Position numbers and translations under genes: made by a program. DNA of 64,000 nt, from the NCBI RefSeq assembly GCF_017301335.1, contig NZ_CP071247.1, positions 1,736,001 through 1,800,000 of the forward strand. The letters are read 5' to 3'. This document shows positions 30,944-40,856 of the stretch, in pieces. The notes below the pieces were generated by a model. The model worked only from the letters and a program-made list of their open reading frames with translations, did not search any database and was not told where the DNA came from. How positions within the stretch are numbered: the stretch's first letter is position 1; each line of letters opens with the position of its first letter. Source of the stretch: Marinobacter salinisoli. Lineage in GTDB: Bacteria > Pseudomonadota > Gammaproteobacteria > Pseudomonadales > Oleiphilaceae.

Positions 30944-31288
30944 ATGAAAATTAAGGATCTGGTCAATTACTGGGATAAACATGCGCGGGGAAGGTTAACT
31001 CGCGACGCCTATTTTCTGGCACTGTCTGACCAGCATCACAGCCGCCTCGAAAAACTGGCGGCACTTTACCCGATGAAATCCCCGCAGGACCTGATGCGAG
31101 ACCTGATCTCTGCAGCTCTGGATGAGATGGAAACCAGTTTTCCCTACGTTCAGGGCACCAAGGTGGTGGCTTACGACGAGGATGGCTTCGAGATCTACGA
31201 GGATCAGGGCCTGACCCCGAAGTTTGTCAGCCTGAGCCAGAAGCACATTCAGCGCCTCAAGGCTCGCCAGATAGAATCCGTCGCCTGA
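30944..31288 (+). CDS. Small protein with ribbon-helix-helix-like domain (paralog of the convergent gene)
   Basis: 114 residues; I do not recognise a named family. Residues 23-62 (YFLALSDQHHSRLEKLAALY, then KSPQDLMRDLISAALDEM) have the strand-helix-helix pattern of ribbon-helix-helix proteins. The C-terminal 45 residues are extra and end KHIQRLKARQ. The first 63 residues align without gaps to the protein encoded convergently at 31391-31627, with 22 identities by my count (for example DLISAALD against DMISAALD). The start has GTGAGGG upstream. It lies 135 bases after mazG, so it is probably a separate transcript. A DNA- or RNA-binding regulator is possible but unproven. Confidence 0.8.
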   Translation: MKIKDLVNYWDKHARGRLTRDAYFLALSDQHHSRLEKLAALYPMKSPQDLMRDLISAALDEMETSFPYVQGTKVVAYDEDGFEIYEDQGLTPKFVSLSQKHIQRLKARQIESVA

Positions 31289-31323
31289 CGGATCAGGTTT
31301 GAGGTAATTCCTGGCTCCCGAGT

Positions 31324-31351
31324 CAGGAGCGTCGTTGAGACGCTCCTGTTT
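31324..31351 (+). terminator. Hairpin between the two convergent small genes
   Basis: A perfect 10-bp stem CAGGAGCGTC (31324-31333) / GACGCTCCTG (31339-31348) has a five-base loop and is followed by only TTT. It lies between convergent stops, so it may terminate both transcripts. Confidence 0.65.
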
Positions 31352-31390
31352 GCTGCGCTCTGAAGCCGAACTTCGGCAGTGCACGCATCC

Positions 31391-31627
31391 TTACTTCGAT
31401 TTCTTGCCTTCCAGGCGATCCTTCAGTGGCGTCTGGCGCACCAGATCATCCAGCGCTGCGCTGATCATGTCGTTCAGGATGTCACTTTCGCTGCGGTCGG
31501 GATAAATCTCTGCCAGCGCCGCAATCCTTGCTGCGTCCTCCAGCGGAAGCCTCAGATTGTAGTCATGAGTACGCTCAACAGTTTGCTTGTCGTTTTCCCA
31601 ATGCTTCGGCAGATCAGTGACTTTCAT
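31391..31627 (-). CDS. Small protein with ribbon-helix-helix-like domain (paralog of the convergent gene)
   Basis: 78 residues from ATG 31627, chosen because AGGAG lies at good distance; the frame is open 17 codons further. Residues 23-62 (YNLRLPLEDAARIAALAEIY, then RSESDILNDMISAALDDL) give the strand-helix-helix pattern of ribbon-helix-helix regulators. The C-terminus is short and lysine-rich. It aligns without gaps over 63 positions with the product of 30944-31288, so the two look like an ancient tandem or inverted duplication. Nearby genes (mazG, ppc) do not suggest a target. A toxin-antitoxin pair is unlikely because both members share the same fold. Confidence 0.8.
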   Translation of the reverse strand: MKVTDLPKHWENDKQTVERTHDYNLRLPLEDAARIAALAEIYPDRSESDILNDMISAALDDLVRQTPLKDRLEGKKSK

Positions 31628-31729
31628 TTGGACTCCTGTGACCGCTGGCGCGCTTCGCCAATAGACTTTCTGAACCAAACCTTAGTATCGTAAGTTTCGT
31701 TCGCCTCCGTCAATTAAAAGGACGTAACC

Positions 31730-34375
31730 GTGACCGAACTTCACCCCGACCTTCGTGAGAATGTCCGCCTGCTGGGCGAACTGCTGGGCCAGAGTATCCG
31801 CAGATCGCCGGGCCAGGACTGTTTTGAGCTGATTGAAGAAATCCGCGCAGCGGCCAAGAGCGATCGACTGCAGGAAGATGACTCCGGCCAGCGCCTGGTC
31901 AACCTGTTGCGCAAGCTGAGTGACGATGAGCTTCTGCCGGTGACTCGCGCTTTCAACCAGTTCCTGAACCTGGCTAACCTGGCCGAGCAGTATCATGGCA
32001 TCCGCCGTAAACGAGGCCATCAGTCGGACCTGATTGTTGAGTCTCTAAGCGAGGTGTTCGGCCGACTGAAAGCCGGTGGTGTCAGTCCGGCCGAGTTGCA
32101 CGAGCGTGTCTCGGATCTGAGGATCGAATTCGTGTTAACCGCGCACCCCACGGAAGTGGCCCGCCGCACCCTGATCCTGAAATACGACGAGATGTCCCAG
32201 TGCCTGGCGCAACTGGATCACGATGATCTTTTGCCCGCGGAGCGGGAGGAACTGATCGAGCGTCTGTCGCGCTTGATTACCGAAGCCTGGCATACCGACG
32301 AGATTCGTCATGAGCGTCCAACGGCGGTGGACGAGGCCAAGTGGGGATTTGCCGTTATCGAGAACAGTCTGTGGCACGCATTGCCCCGCTTCTTGCGCAG
32401 CCTTGACGCTTCCCTGGAGGAGGCAACGGGTACCGGCCTGCCGATGCAGGTTTCACCCATTCGCATTGCCTCGTGGATGGGGGGCGACCGGGATGGTAAT
32501 CCCAACGTGACCCACGATGTGACACGCCAGGTGTTTCTGCTCGGGCGCTGGATGGCCGCCGATTTGTTCCTGCGCGACATCAAGGTGCTGCGGGCAGAAC
32601 TGTCCATGTGGCAGGCCAGCGATGAACTGAAGAACGTGGTGGGCGACGCCAGGGAACCTTACCGTGAGGTACTCGGGACCCTGCGCGAGCGCCTGTTGAA
32701 AACCCGCAAGTGGGCAGAAGCTCGAATCAGCGGCGAGCCCGCAGACACCACCGACATCCTGTTCGAAAACGAAGATCTGACGGCACCGCTGGAATTGTGT
32801 TACCGGTCGCTGGTGGCCTGTGGTCTGGAGAGCATCGCAGATGGGCCGCTGCTGGATACCATTCGTCGGGCACACACCTTCGGCCTGCCGCTGATCCGCC
32901 TTGATATCCGGCAGGAGGCCTCCCGCCATGCGGAGGCGGTGGCCGAGATGGTCAGTTACCTCGGTCTCGGGGATTACCTGTCCTGGCCGGAAGAGCAACG
33001 GCAAGCCTTTCTGATCAAGGAATTGCAGGGGCGCCGTCCGCTGATTCCCCGCAACTGGGAAGCGTCCGACAACGTCCGGGAAGTGCTGGCCACCTGCGAG
33101 GTGGTCGCCGGCCAGACACCGGAAGCACTGGGCTCCTACGTTATCTCCATGGCCAGTAAGCCGTCGGATGTGCTGAGCGTCATTCTGTTGTTGCGCGAAG
33201 CCGGCATGAAGCACCCCATGCGGGTGGTGCCCCTGTTCGAGACCCTCGACGACTTGCGGGGCGCGCCGGAGAGCATGGCGGCGCTGTATCAGGTGGACTG
33301 GTATCGGCAGTATGCTCAGGGGCGCCAGGAAGTGATGATCGGTTACTCCGATTCTTCCAAGGATGCAGGGCAGTTGATGGCGGCCTGGGCGCAGTACCAG
33401 GCGCAGGAAAAACTGACCGAGGTCGCCAGTCAGTACGGCGTGCATTTGACCTTGTTCCATGGTCGTGGCGGTACTGTCGGTCGCGGTGGCGGGCCGGCTA
33501 ACCGGGCGATTCTGTCGCAGCCTCCGGGATCGGTGAATGGCAGTTTCAGGATTACCGAGCAGGGGGAAATGATCCGCTTCAAGTTCGGCCTGCCCGATCT
33601 GGCGGTTCAGAGCCTGACGCTCTATACCACTGCGGTGATTGAGGCCACGCTGGCGCCACCGCCCCAGCCGGAACCCGACTGGCGGGACACTATGGACTGG
33701 CTGACAGAACGGTCGCTGAAAGCCTATCGTGAAGTGGTTCGGGAACGCCCGGATTTCGTGCCTTACTTCCGGCAGGTGACGCCGGAACAGGCGTTGGGCA
33801 AGCTGGCGCTCGGCAGCCGGCCGGCGAGACGCAAGGCAACAGGCGGGGTGGAAAGTTTGCGTGCCATCCCGTGGATTTTTGCCTGGACCCAGATGCGGCT
33901 GATGCTACCCAGTTGGCTGGGCAGTGATGTCGCCCTTGAGGCAGCGGCTAAGGACAAGCGACTGCCTGCACTGCGGGAAATGATGCGGGGTTGGCCATTC
34001 TTCCGGACCTACGTGGATATGCTGGAAATGGTGGTGGCCAAGGCTGATCTGCGTATCGCCAGCTACTACGAGCAGACACTGGTGGATGATGACGAACTCA
34101 GGCAACTGGGCGCCGACCTCCGCAATCGTCTGCAACGCTGTATCCAGCGTCTCCTGGAGCTGAAGCAACAGCAAGAGCTGCTGGAAGCGGAGCCGGTATT
34201 CGCCCATTCCATGCGGGTACGTAACCCTTACACAGATCCGCTTCACTTCCTGCAGGCAGAGCTGCTTCGCCGCAGCCGGGAAGGGGAGGATAAGGGCGAG
34301 GTTCCCGAACTGGTCGAGCGGGCCCTGAAGGTCACTATGGCCGGTATTTCGGCCGGCATGAGAAACACCGGCTAG
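31730..34375 (+). CDS. ppc: Phosphoenolpyruvate carboxylase
   Basis: 881 residues; it carboxylates PEP to oxaloacetate to refill the TCA cycle. The catalytic His region VLTAHPTEVARRTL (about 135), the GGDRDGNPNVT motif (about 250), the glycine-rich FHGRGGTVGRGGGPANRAIL (about 580) and the C-terminal RNPYTDPLHFLQAELLRR with the terminal MRNTG are all present. The start is GTG at 31730 with AAAAGGA upstream. It is a single gene, divergent from the small paralog at 31627 and separated from adk by a 419-base gap. For an organism living on acetate or lipids, PEP carboxylase balances intermediates on more oxidised substrates (inference). Confidence 0.97.
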   Translation: MTELHPDLRENVRLLGELLGQSIRRSPGQDCFELIEEIRAAAKSDRLQEDDSGQRLVNLLRKLSDDELLPVTRAFNQFLNLANLAEQYHGIRRKRGHQSDLIVESLSEVFGRLKAGGVSPAELHERVSDLRIEFVLTAHPTEVARRTLILKYDEMSQCLAQLDHDDLLPAEREELIERLSRLITEAWHTDEIRHERPTAVDEAKWGFAVIENSLWHALPRFLRSLDASLEEATGTGLPMQVSPIRIASWMGGDRDGNPNVTHDVTRQVFLLGRWMAADLFLRDIKVLRAELSMWQASDELKNVVGDAREPYREVLGTLRERLLKTRKWAEARISGEPADTTDILFENEDLTAPLELCYRSLVACGLESIADGPLLDTIRRAHTFGLPLIRLDIRQEASRHAEAVAEMVSYLGLGDYLSWPEEQRQAFLIKELQGRRPLIPRNWEASDNVREVLATCEVVAGQTPEALGSYVISMASKPSDVLSVILLLREAGMKHPMRVVPLFETLDDLRGAPESMAALYQVDWYRQYAQGRQEVMIGYSDSSKDAGQLMAAWAQYQAQEKLTEVASQYGVHLTLFHGRGGTVGRGGGPANRAILSQPPGSVNGSFRITEQGEMIRFKFGLPDLAVQSLTLYTTAVIEATLAPPPQPEPDWRDTMDWLTERSLKAYREVVRERPDFVPYFRQVTPEQALGKLALGSRPARRKATGGVESLRAIPWIFAWTQMRLMLPSWLGSDVALEAAAKDKRLPALREMMRGWPFFRTYVDMLEMVVAKADLRIASYYEQTLVDDDELRQLGADLRNRLQRCIQRLLELKQQQELLEAEPVFAHSMRVRNPYTDPLHFLQAELLRRSREGEDKGEVPELVERALKVTMAGISAGMRNTG

Positions 34376-35448
<1,073 letters not shown>

Positions 35449-35468
35449 TACTTCGGAATTTGACCCAC

Positions 35469-36167
35469 GTGAAACTGCTGGCACTGGACACTTCCTCGGA
35501 GGGCTGCTCGGCAGCCCTCTTGGTCGATGGCGCGCTGTCTGAACGATTTGAGATAGCGCCCAGAGGCCATACCCGCCTTTTGATGCCCATGGTTCGTGAG
35601 CTGTTGGCAGAGGCCAATCTGTCCCCGTCGGATCTTGATGCGCTGGCGTTTGCTCGCGGACCGGGATCGTTTACCGGCCTGCGCATCGCCACGGGCGTTA
35701 TTCAGGGGCTGGCCTGGGGACTCGAGGTGCCGGTTGTTCCGGTATCCTCCCTGCAGGCGGTGGCGATGGCTGCGATTGACGCCGGCAAGCTTGGTGAGGG
35801 AGACGCTGTTGCCGTGGCCTTCGATGCGCGCATGAGCGAGGTCTACTGGGGCTGCTTTGCGTGTCAGCAAGGCTTGCCGATACTGCAGGGTGAAGAGCGG
35901 GTTTGTCCGCCTTCCTTGGTCGACCTTGAAGGAAACGCAGGGCGGTGGTTTGGTGCCGGCGCGGGCTGGAAGTTCCGGCAGCAGATGCCGGAGGCGGTGG
36001 CCAGTCAGGTTCATGCGACCGATGAAACCCTGGTGCCGCGGGCTGCCTGGGTAGCCCGGCTGGCAGAGCATGGCGCCCGCCAGGGGCAAGGGGTTCCAGC
36101 ACACCAGGCCCAGCCGGTGTATATCCGCGATGAAGTGGCCTGGAAGAAGCTGCCGGGACGGGAATAA
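35469..36167 (+). CDS. tsaB: tRNA threonylcarbamoyladenosine biosynthesis protein TsaB
   Basis: 232 residues from GTG 35469; a TTG three codons earlier is possible. TsaB is the scaffold partner of TsaD in making the t6A37 modification of ANN-decoding tRNAs. The actin-like N-terminal lobe is clear: LLALDTSSEGCSAAL, GHTRLLMPMVRELL, FARGPGSFTGLRIATGVIQG. The second lobe is shorter than in TsaD and lacks its metal-binding HxxxH, as expected for TsaB. It lies between adk and an unknown small gene. Confidence 0.95.
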   Translation: MKLLALDTSSEGCSAALLVDGALSERFEIAPRGHTRLLMPMVRELLAEANLSPSDLDALAFARGPGSFTGLRIATGVIQGLAWGLEVPVVPVSSLQAVAMAAIDAGKLGEGDAVAVAFDARMSEVYWGCFACQQGLPILQGEERVCPPSLVDLEGNAGRWFGAGAGWKFRQQMPEAVASQVHATDETLVPRAAWVARLAEHGARQGQGVPAHQAQPVYIRDEVAWKKLPGRE

Positions 36168-36245
36168 CACGACTTTGCTTCTGTCCTCGCATCGACCATA
36201 CTTGCCGCTAGCGAATCCTTCTCTCTCAGGTTTTGGTTCTTGTCC

Positions 36246-36593
36246 ATGATTGGTGGCATTCAGCCCGGTACCCACAACGTTCAGCCTGGCAAAGGCGGTC
36301 CCGTCAGGGAGCGCTCCGATGCGGTTGGTGCGCCCGCCTTGATGCCGGACAAGAATCCGGCCGCCGCTCGCCAGGATATGGCAAAGCAGGCACCGGAGCC
36401 GGTTCTGACTGATAACGCGGAACGCCGAATCGAAGCGCGCCGTGCCGCCGAAGATGTCCGTCTTGAGCGTTTCCGCGCAGACCAGATCCCCCTCCCTGCT
36501 GCCCAGGCGCTGTCCACCTTTGCGGTGGTTGCCGCCGCCGGGCAGGGTTTCGAAAACGAAGCCCCCTTAGCCGGCATTGATATACTGGTTTGA
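36246..36593 (+). CDS. Unknown small protein, coupled to rsmJ
   Basis: 115 residues from ATG 36246 (TTG two codons earlier also possible). I do not recognise it. It is rich in Ala, Pro, Arg and Glu. A flexible N-terminal half ([15 protein letters not shown]) is followed by a charged helix ([20 protein letters not shown]) and an Ala/Val-rich end ([18 protein letters not shown]). There is no signal peptide; the last hydrophobic stretch is too short for a sure membrane helix. Its TGA overlaps the rsmJ ATG (TGATG), which supports real translation and coupling. The frame also covers the whole gap between tsaB and rsmJ. Confidence 0.6.
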   Translation: MIGGIQPGTHNVQPGKGGPVRERSDAVGAPALMPDKNPAAARQDMAKQAPEPVLTDNAERRIEARRAAEDVRLERFRADQIPLPAAQALSTFAVVAAAGQGFENEAPLAGIDILV

Positions 36594-37417
36594 TGGCACC
36601 AGCAACGTCTGATCTGGACAAAAAACTCGCTGAACTGGCCCTTGGGCGCAGTCCACTCGGCGATGCCGCGCTCACTGCCTCGCTTCGGGACACTCTGGGG
36701 CTGCCTGATCTTGGTGTGGTCCGGCCCAAAGATGTGCGTGATTGTGCAGTCCTGCTCTATTCCGACGATCAGGGGCTTTGCCTGCAAATAACGGGCAAGG
36801 GGGCTCCGGGCCCGGTTCGTGTTGATTTCGTGGCCGGGAAAATGGGGTATCGTCGTGAGCACGGCGGGGGTGTGGGGCAGTTGGTGGCCAAAGCGGTGGG
36901 CTTGCAGAAAACCAGGGCGGCACTGCATGTTCTGGATGCCACGGCTGGCCTGGGTCAGGACGCGTTTGTGCTGGCCAGTCTGGGTTGCACGGTGACGTTA
37001 TTCGAGCGAAACCCGGTGATTCATGCCTTGCTGGCAGATGGCCTTGCTCGAGCGGCGCTAAACGTGGATTGTGCGCCGATCATTCGGCGTATGACGCTGA
37101 AATCGGGCAGCAGCATAAAGTGGCTGGCCGAAGCAGACCCGGAGTCGGTGGATGTGGTGTATCTGGATCCGATGTTCCCGCACCGGGATAAGTCTGCTCT
37201 GGTCAAAAAGGAAATGCAGGTCTTTCGGCGCATCGTAGGTGATGACGACGACTCGGCCGAACTACTGCATGCTGCTCTTAAGTGTGTCCGTTACCGGGTC
37301 GTAGTGAAACGCCCGCGGAAGGCTCCTGCGATCGAAGGGACGGCGCCGGCAACGGTGGTTGAGGGTAAAAGCAGTCGTTACGACATCTACCCGGTCAAGG
37401 CGCTGCCGGCCCAGTAA
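36593..37417 (+). CDS. rsmJ: 16S rRNA (guanine-1516-N2)-methyltransferase RsmJ
   Basis: 274 residues. It methylates G1516 of 16S rRNA in helix 45. The SAM-binding motif [18 protein letters not shown], the acidic loop [15 protein letters not shown] and the catalytic [20 protein letters not shown] are typical of RsmJ. The N-terminus before residue 60 is variable. The ATG overlaps the upstream stop by one base (TGATG). It converges with plsB, the two stops being only two bases apart, so no room exists for a conventional terminator between them. Confidence 0.93.
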   Translation: MAPATSDLDKKLAELALGRSPLGDAALTASLRDTLGLPDLGVVRPKDVRDCAVLLYSDDQGLCLQITGKGAPGPVRVDFVAGKMGYRREHGGGVGQLVAKAVGLQKTRAALHVLDATAGLGQDAFVLASLGCTVTLFERNPVIHALLADGLARAALNVDCAPIIRRMTLKSGSSIKWLAEADPESVDVVYLDPMFPHRDKSALVKKEMQVFRRIVGDDDDSAELLHAALKCVRYRVVVKRPRKAPAIEGTAPATVVEGKSSRYDIYPVKALPAQ

Positions 37418-37419
37418 AC

Positions 37420-39888
37420 TCAGGCGTCCATCATGGTGACTTGCTGAATGGCCTGGCGTTTCTCAAGGCCCAGAACCAGCCGGGCATCTTCTGCGACCTC
37501 ATCCAGACCGTCTCCGTAACTGATCAATCCGTTTTCGTCCGTGGTGATCACGCCATTCTTCTTGAGATGGGCGATGAAGTTACGGAACAGGGATTTGTCG
37601 AAGAACTCCGGAGCGTTCAGGCCGAACAGAATCGACATGCGCTCGGCCAGCAGGGTGCTCTGTTCTTCCAGTTCTACGGCGGTGAGCTTGCCCGAGCCGT
37701 TCTTGCGGAGGATGCCCAGGGCAATGTGGTAGCGCTCCAGGGTCTGGATGATGAAGCGTGACAGCACCCGCAGTCGTAGCATTTCCTCGGTGCCTTCTGC
37801 CGGCCGGGCGATGCGGCCATCGTCCAGCTCGGTCAGCAGGCCCTGATCAATCAGCACATCAACCCAGCGACTGATGACCTTTTCGACGTCGTCGGCATCG
37901 TACTGGAGGAACAGCTCGGCCTGCAGATAGGGGTAGGCGACGCCGGCCAGGAACAGGATCTTATCCCTGCGAAGGGCATCCTTGTTTTCGAACAGGCTGG
38001 CGACGAGGGCGGGCAGGGCGAACAGGTGCTGGATGTTGTTCCGATAGTAGGTCATCAGGATGGCATTGCTGCCTTCAAGGGCGATTATATCACCCAGTTT
38101 CTGGGGTTGGCGCTCCACCAGGCCCATGTTTTCGCAGTAGGCGACCCAGTCTTTACCGCTGCCTTCGGGCAGGGTAACGGTGTCGGCGTAGGGGTAAGCC
38201 TTGAGCAGGTCGGCGTACTGATCCATCAGCCGGATCAGTTGTTTCTCGTCCATCGCCAGCCGTTCCGTACCCAGCAAAACCGTGGCGGTCATGCCAATAG
38301 GGTTTACCGCCACGGCCGCGTTTATATTCGAGGCCACACGCTGGGCCAGCCGATCCACCACGGTGTTGAGCCAGGCTGGACGGTACTCGGAGTCGTAGGC
38401 TTCCTCACGCCAGCTGTCGTGAACGTCATCCAGCACTTCCGTTAGCGGAATGGCATCGCCGAAATTCAGCGCAACCCGGCCGAACGAATTGCTCAGCTTA
38501 CGGGCGGTTCTGGCCAGTGTGAAGATGCTCTCCTTCTGCTTTTTCTTGCCCCGGAGTTCGCCCAGATAGGTTCGGCCTTCCATGACTTTCTCATACCCGA
38601 TGTAGACAGGTACAAACACGATGGGCTTTCGATGGTTGCGCAGGAAACTGCGCACGGTCATGGCGAGCATGCCCGGGCGCGGCTGCAGCATTCGCCCGGT
38701 CCGGCTGCGTCCGCCCTCGACAAAGTATTCGACCGAGTACCCACGGGAAAACATCACGTGCATGTACTCGTTGAAAACGGTGGCGTAGAGGGGGTTGTCC
38801 TTGAAGCTCCGGCGCATGAAGAAGGCTCCGCCGCGGCGCAAAATCGGGCCGACGACCGGCATGTTCAGGTTAATCCCGGCGGCGATGTGCGGCGGCATCA
38901 GGCCGTTTTTATACAACACGTAAGACAGCAGCAAATAGTCGATGTGCGACCGGTGGCAAGGCACGTAGACGACGGCACTTTCCTGCGCCACCTCTTTCAC
39001 CACCTTGATGTTATTGACAGCGATGCCGTTGTAAATCCGGTTCCACAACCAGGACAGAATGACTTCCAGAAAGCGGATGGTGACGATGGACATGTTGGCG
39101 GCGATTTCATCCGCGTACTTCCAGGCTTTGGCGCGCACTTTTTCCGGCGCAACACCCTCTTTGGCAGCCGTTTCCCGTATCGCTTCTTTCACCGCAGTCG
39201 TTCGTACCAGGCTGCCTACCAGGGTCCGCCGGTGAGACAGGTCAGGTCCGAGTACCGCTTGTCGCACGCGACCGAAATGAGTGCGCAGAATCCTTGCCAG
39301 CTTACGCTGGGCCCGCTCCTCGGAGTGGCGATATTCGTCGATCACCTGCTTGAGGGACAGCGGCTGGTTGAATTGAACGTAGGTGCTGCGGCCATGAACC
39401 ATGATGATCAGAAACTTTTGAAGTCGTCCGGCGACGTTCCAGGTGTCCGACAGCAGCAGTTTGACCAGGGATTTTTCCTTGTCGGGGGAGCGGCCCCAAA
39501 ACAGGGAAACGGGCACAATCTGGACGTCCTGATCGGGGTGCGCCAGGCCGTATTGAATCAAGGCCTCAAATTCAGACGTGACTGTTGGCGTTGGCCGGCG
39601 CCGGAACAGACCGCCCGGGCGATCGTAAAGAAAGAAGAAGGAATGAGCCGGACCATTCTTGACCGGGAGGGACTCTGTGGCCCCGGGCAGGTCGGCGCGG
39701 ATGACTTCGTGTTCGAGTACCAGCCGGCTGGACAGGGAGCTGGTTGGGAGTACGTAACACACCGGTTTTTCCAGATCCAGCCCCAGCGCCTCAACGCTGT
39801 TACCACTGGCATCGGTTCTGACCCAGAGAAACAGGATCTTCCTGAAAAAGGCCAGTATCAGGCTATGAATGCCCTGGAAAAATCGCAT
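37420..39888 (-). CDS. plsB: Glycerol-3-phosphate 1-O-acyltransferase
   Basis: 822 residues from ATG 39888, which has GGAG upstream and fits the E. coli N-terminus; the frame is open 24 codons earlier. PlsB transfers an acyl group from acyl-ACP or acyl-CoA to glycerol-3-phosphate, the first step of phospholipid synthesis at the inner membrane. The acyltransferase boxes are intact: I, VPCHRSHIDYLLLSYVLY (HX4D, about residue 310); II, GGAFFMRRSF; III, FVEGGRSRTGRMLQPRPGML; IV, IVFVPVYIGYEKV. The C-terminal region is the usual PlsB extension. It is divergent from nudC and competes with the wax-ester or ether-lipid routes for acyl chains (inference). Confidence 0.95.
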   Translation of the reverse strand: MRFFQGIHSLILAFFRKILFLWVRTDASGNSVEALGLDLEKPVCYVLPTSSLSSRLVLEHEVIRADLPGATESLPVKNGPAHSFFFLYDRPGGLFRRRPTPTVTSEFEALIQYGLAHPDQDVQIVPVSLFWGRSPDKEKSLVKLLLSDTWNVAGRLQKFLIIMVHGRSTYVQFNQPLSLKQVIDEYRHSEERAQRKLARILRTHFGRVRQAVLGPDLSHRRTLVGSLVRTTAVKEAIRETAAKEGVAPEKVRAKAWKYADEIAANMSIVTIRFLEVILSWLWNRIYNGIAVNNIKVVKEVAQESAVVYVPCHRSHIDYLLLSYVLYKNGLMPPHIAAGINLNMPVVGPILRRGGAFFMRRSFKDNPLYATVFNEYMHVMFSRGYSVEYFVEGGRSRTGRMLQPRPGMLAMTVRSFLRNHRKPIVFVPVYIGYEKVMEGRTYLGELRGKKKQKESIFTLARTARKLSNSFGRVALNFGDAIPLTEVLDDVHDSWREEAYDSEYRPAWLNTVVDRLAQRVASNINAAVAVNPIGMTATVLLGTERLAMDEKQLIRLMDQYADLLKAYPYADTVTLPEGSGKDWVAYCENMGLVERQPQKLGDIIALEGSNAILMTYYRNNIQHLFALPALVASLFENKDALRRDKILFLAGVAYPYLQAELFLQYDADDVEKVISRWVDVLIDQGLLTELDDGRIARPAEGTEEMLRLRVLSRFIIQTLERYHIALGILRKNGSGKLTAVELEEQSTLLAERMSILFGLNAPEFFDKSLFRNFIAHLKKNGVITTDENGLISYGDGLDEVAEDARLVLGLEKRQAIQQVTMMDA

Positions 39889-40028
39889 ACATTCGTGCTC
39901 CGGTGAACGTAAAGGGGCTAATTTTACTTGGTTGCGTTCGGTGCGGAAAGCCAGAGGCAATACTTGGTTTTCCGCCCGGTATGATACATTTCAGCGTGGC
40001 GCATCCCTAAAGTATTTGAAAGGCGGAT

Positions 40029-40856
40029 ATGGCAACCCTCGACAACGAATGGCTTCCGGGCTGGACTACCGATTCTCCTGCACCGGGTGACTGGCTCCTG
40101 CTGGTGTCCGGGACGGAGATCCTGAAACCGGCAGAGGGGTGGCTCGTTCCCGTCAGTAAGCCCGAGTTTTCTGCCGAGCAGGGAGCAGCGGTTTCGCTGG
40201 GTACTCTGGGCGGGCAGCCGGTGTTCGTTGCCGGGAATCAGGCGGGTGTCAGCCCCGAGCTTGAGGCCGTGAGCCTGCGTGATGCACTGCTTATGGCTGA
40301 GGACGTGCCAGCCGGCCTGTTAAGCACCGGATTCCAGCTTTGGCAGTGGTGGCACGACCATCGCTATTGCGGTCGGTGTGGAACAGAAACCGGGATGCAC
40401 GCGACGGAGCGAGCGAAGTGGTGCGAGCCCTGCGCCATTCCCTGGTACCCCAGGTTGGCGCCCTGTGTGATCGTGGTGATTCGGAAAGACGATCGCATGC
40501 TGCTCGCCAAGTCATCCCGGGTAAAGCGGCACTTCTACAGTCTGATTGCGGGTTTTGTCGAGCCCGGGGAGAGCCTCGAGTCTGCCGTTGGCCGGGAGGT
40601 CAAAGAAGAAACCGGGCTGGATGTCACCAATATTCGGTATTTTTCCTCGCAGCCCTGGCCATTTCCTCATCAACTGATGGTGGGTTTTTTTGCAGACTAT
40701 GCCGGCGGCGAGCTGATTCTGCAGGAGGATGAGCTGGTGGATGCAGACTGGTTTGTGCCCGGGCAAATGCCACCGGTGCCGCCGGACACTACCATTGCTG
40801 GTCGCCTGATTCAGGCCATGGCGTGCGAAATAGCTCGCAAAGGAGCCAGCTTGTGA
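40029..40856 (+). CDS. nudC: NAD+ / NADH diphosphatase NudC (RNA deNADding)
   Basis: 275 residues. NudC hydrolyses NAD(H) and removes NAD caps from RNA. The zinc ribbon (CGRCGTETGMHATERAKWCEPC region) and the Nudix box GFVEPGESLESAVGREVKEE are complete. The NADH-specific motif SQPWPFPxS reads SQPWPFPHQ, so the final Ser is Gln; the rest of the motif is intact. GGCGGAT-type purine-rich sequence precedes the ATG. Its stop is overlapped by the murI GTG (GTGA), so the two are probably coupled. Confidence 0.93.
   Translation: MATLDNEWLPGWTTDSPAPGDWLLLVSGTEILKPAEGWLVPVSKPEFSAEQGAAVSLGTLGGQPVFVAGNQAGVSPELEAVSLRDALLMAEDVPAGLLSTGFQLWQWWHDHRYCGRCGTETGMHATERAKWCEPCAIPWYPRLAPCVIVVIRKDDRMLLAKSSRVKRHFYSLIAGFVEPGESLESAVGREVKEETGLDVTNIRYFSSQPWPFPHQLMVGFFADYAGGELILQEDELVDADWFVPGQMPPVPPDTTIAGRLIQAMACEIARKGASL

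Noticed and set aside
30944..31627. Toxin-antitoxin module
   Set aside because: The two genes are convergent and encode paralogs of the same fold, with no toxin-like partner.
38632..39906. Long plus-strand frame (424 codons) opposite plsB
   Set aside because: It is antisense to a complete, motif-rich plsB; His/Val/Gly-rich composition is typical of a shadow frame in GC-rich DNA.
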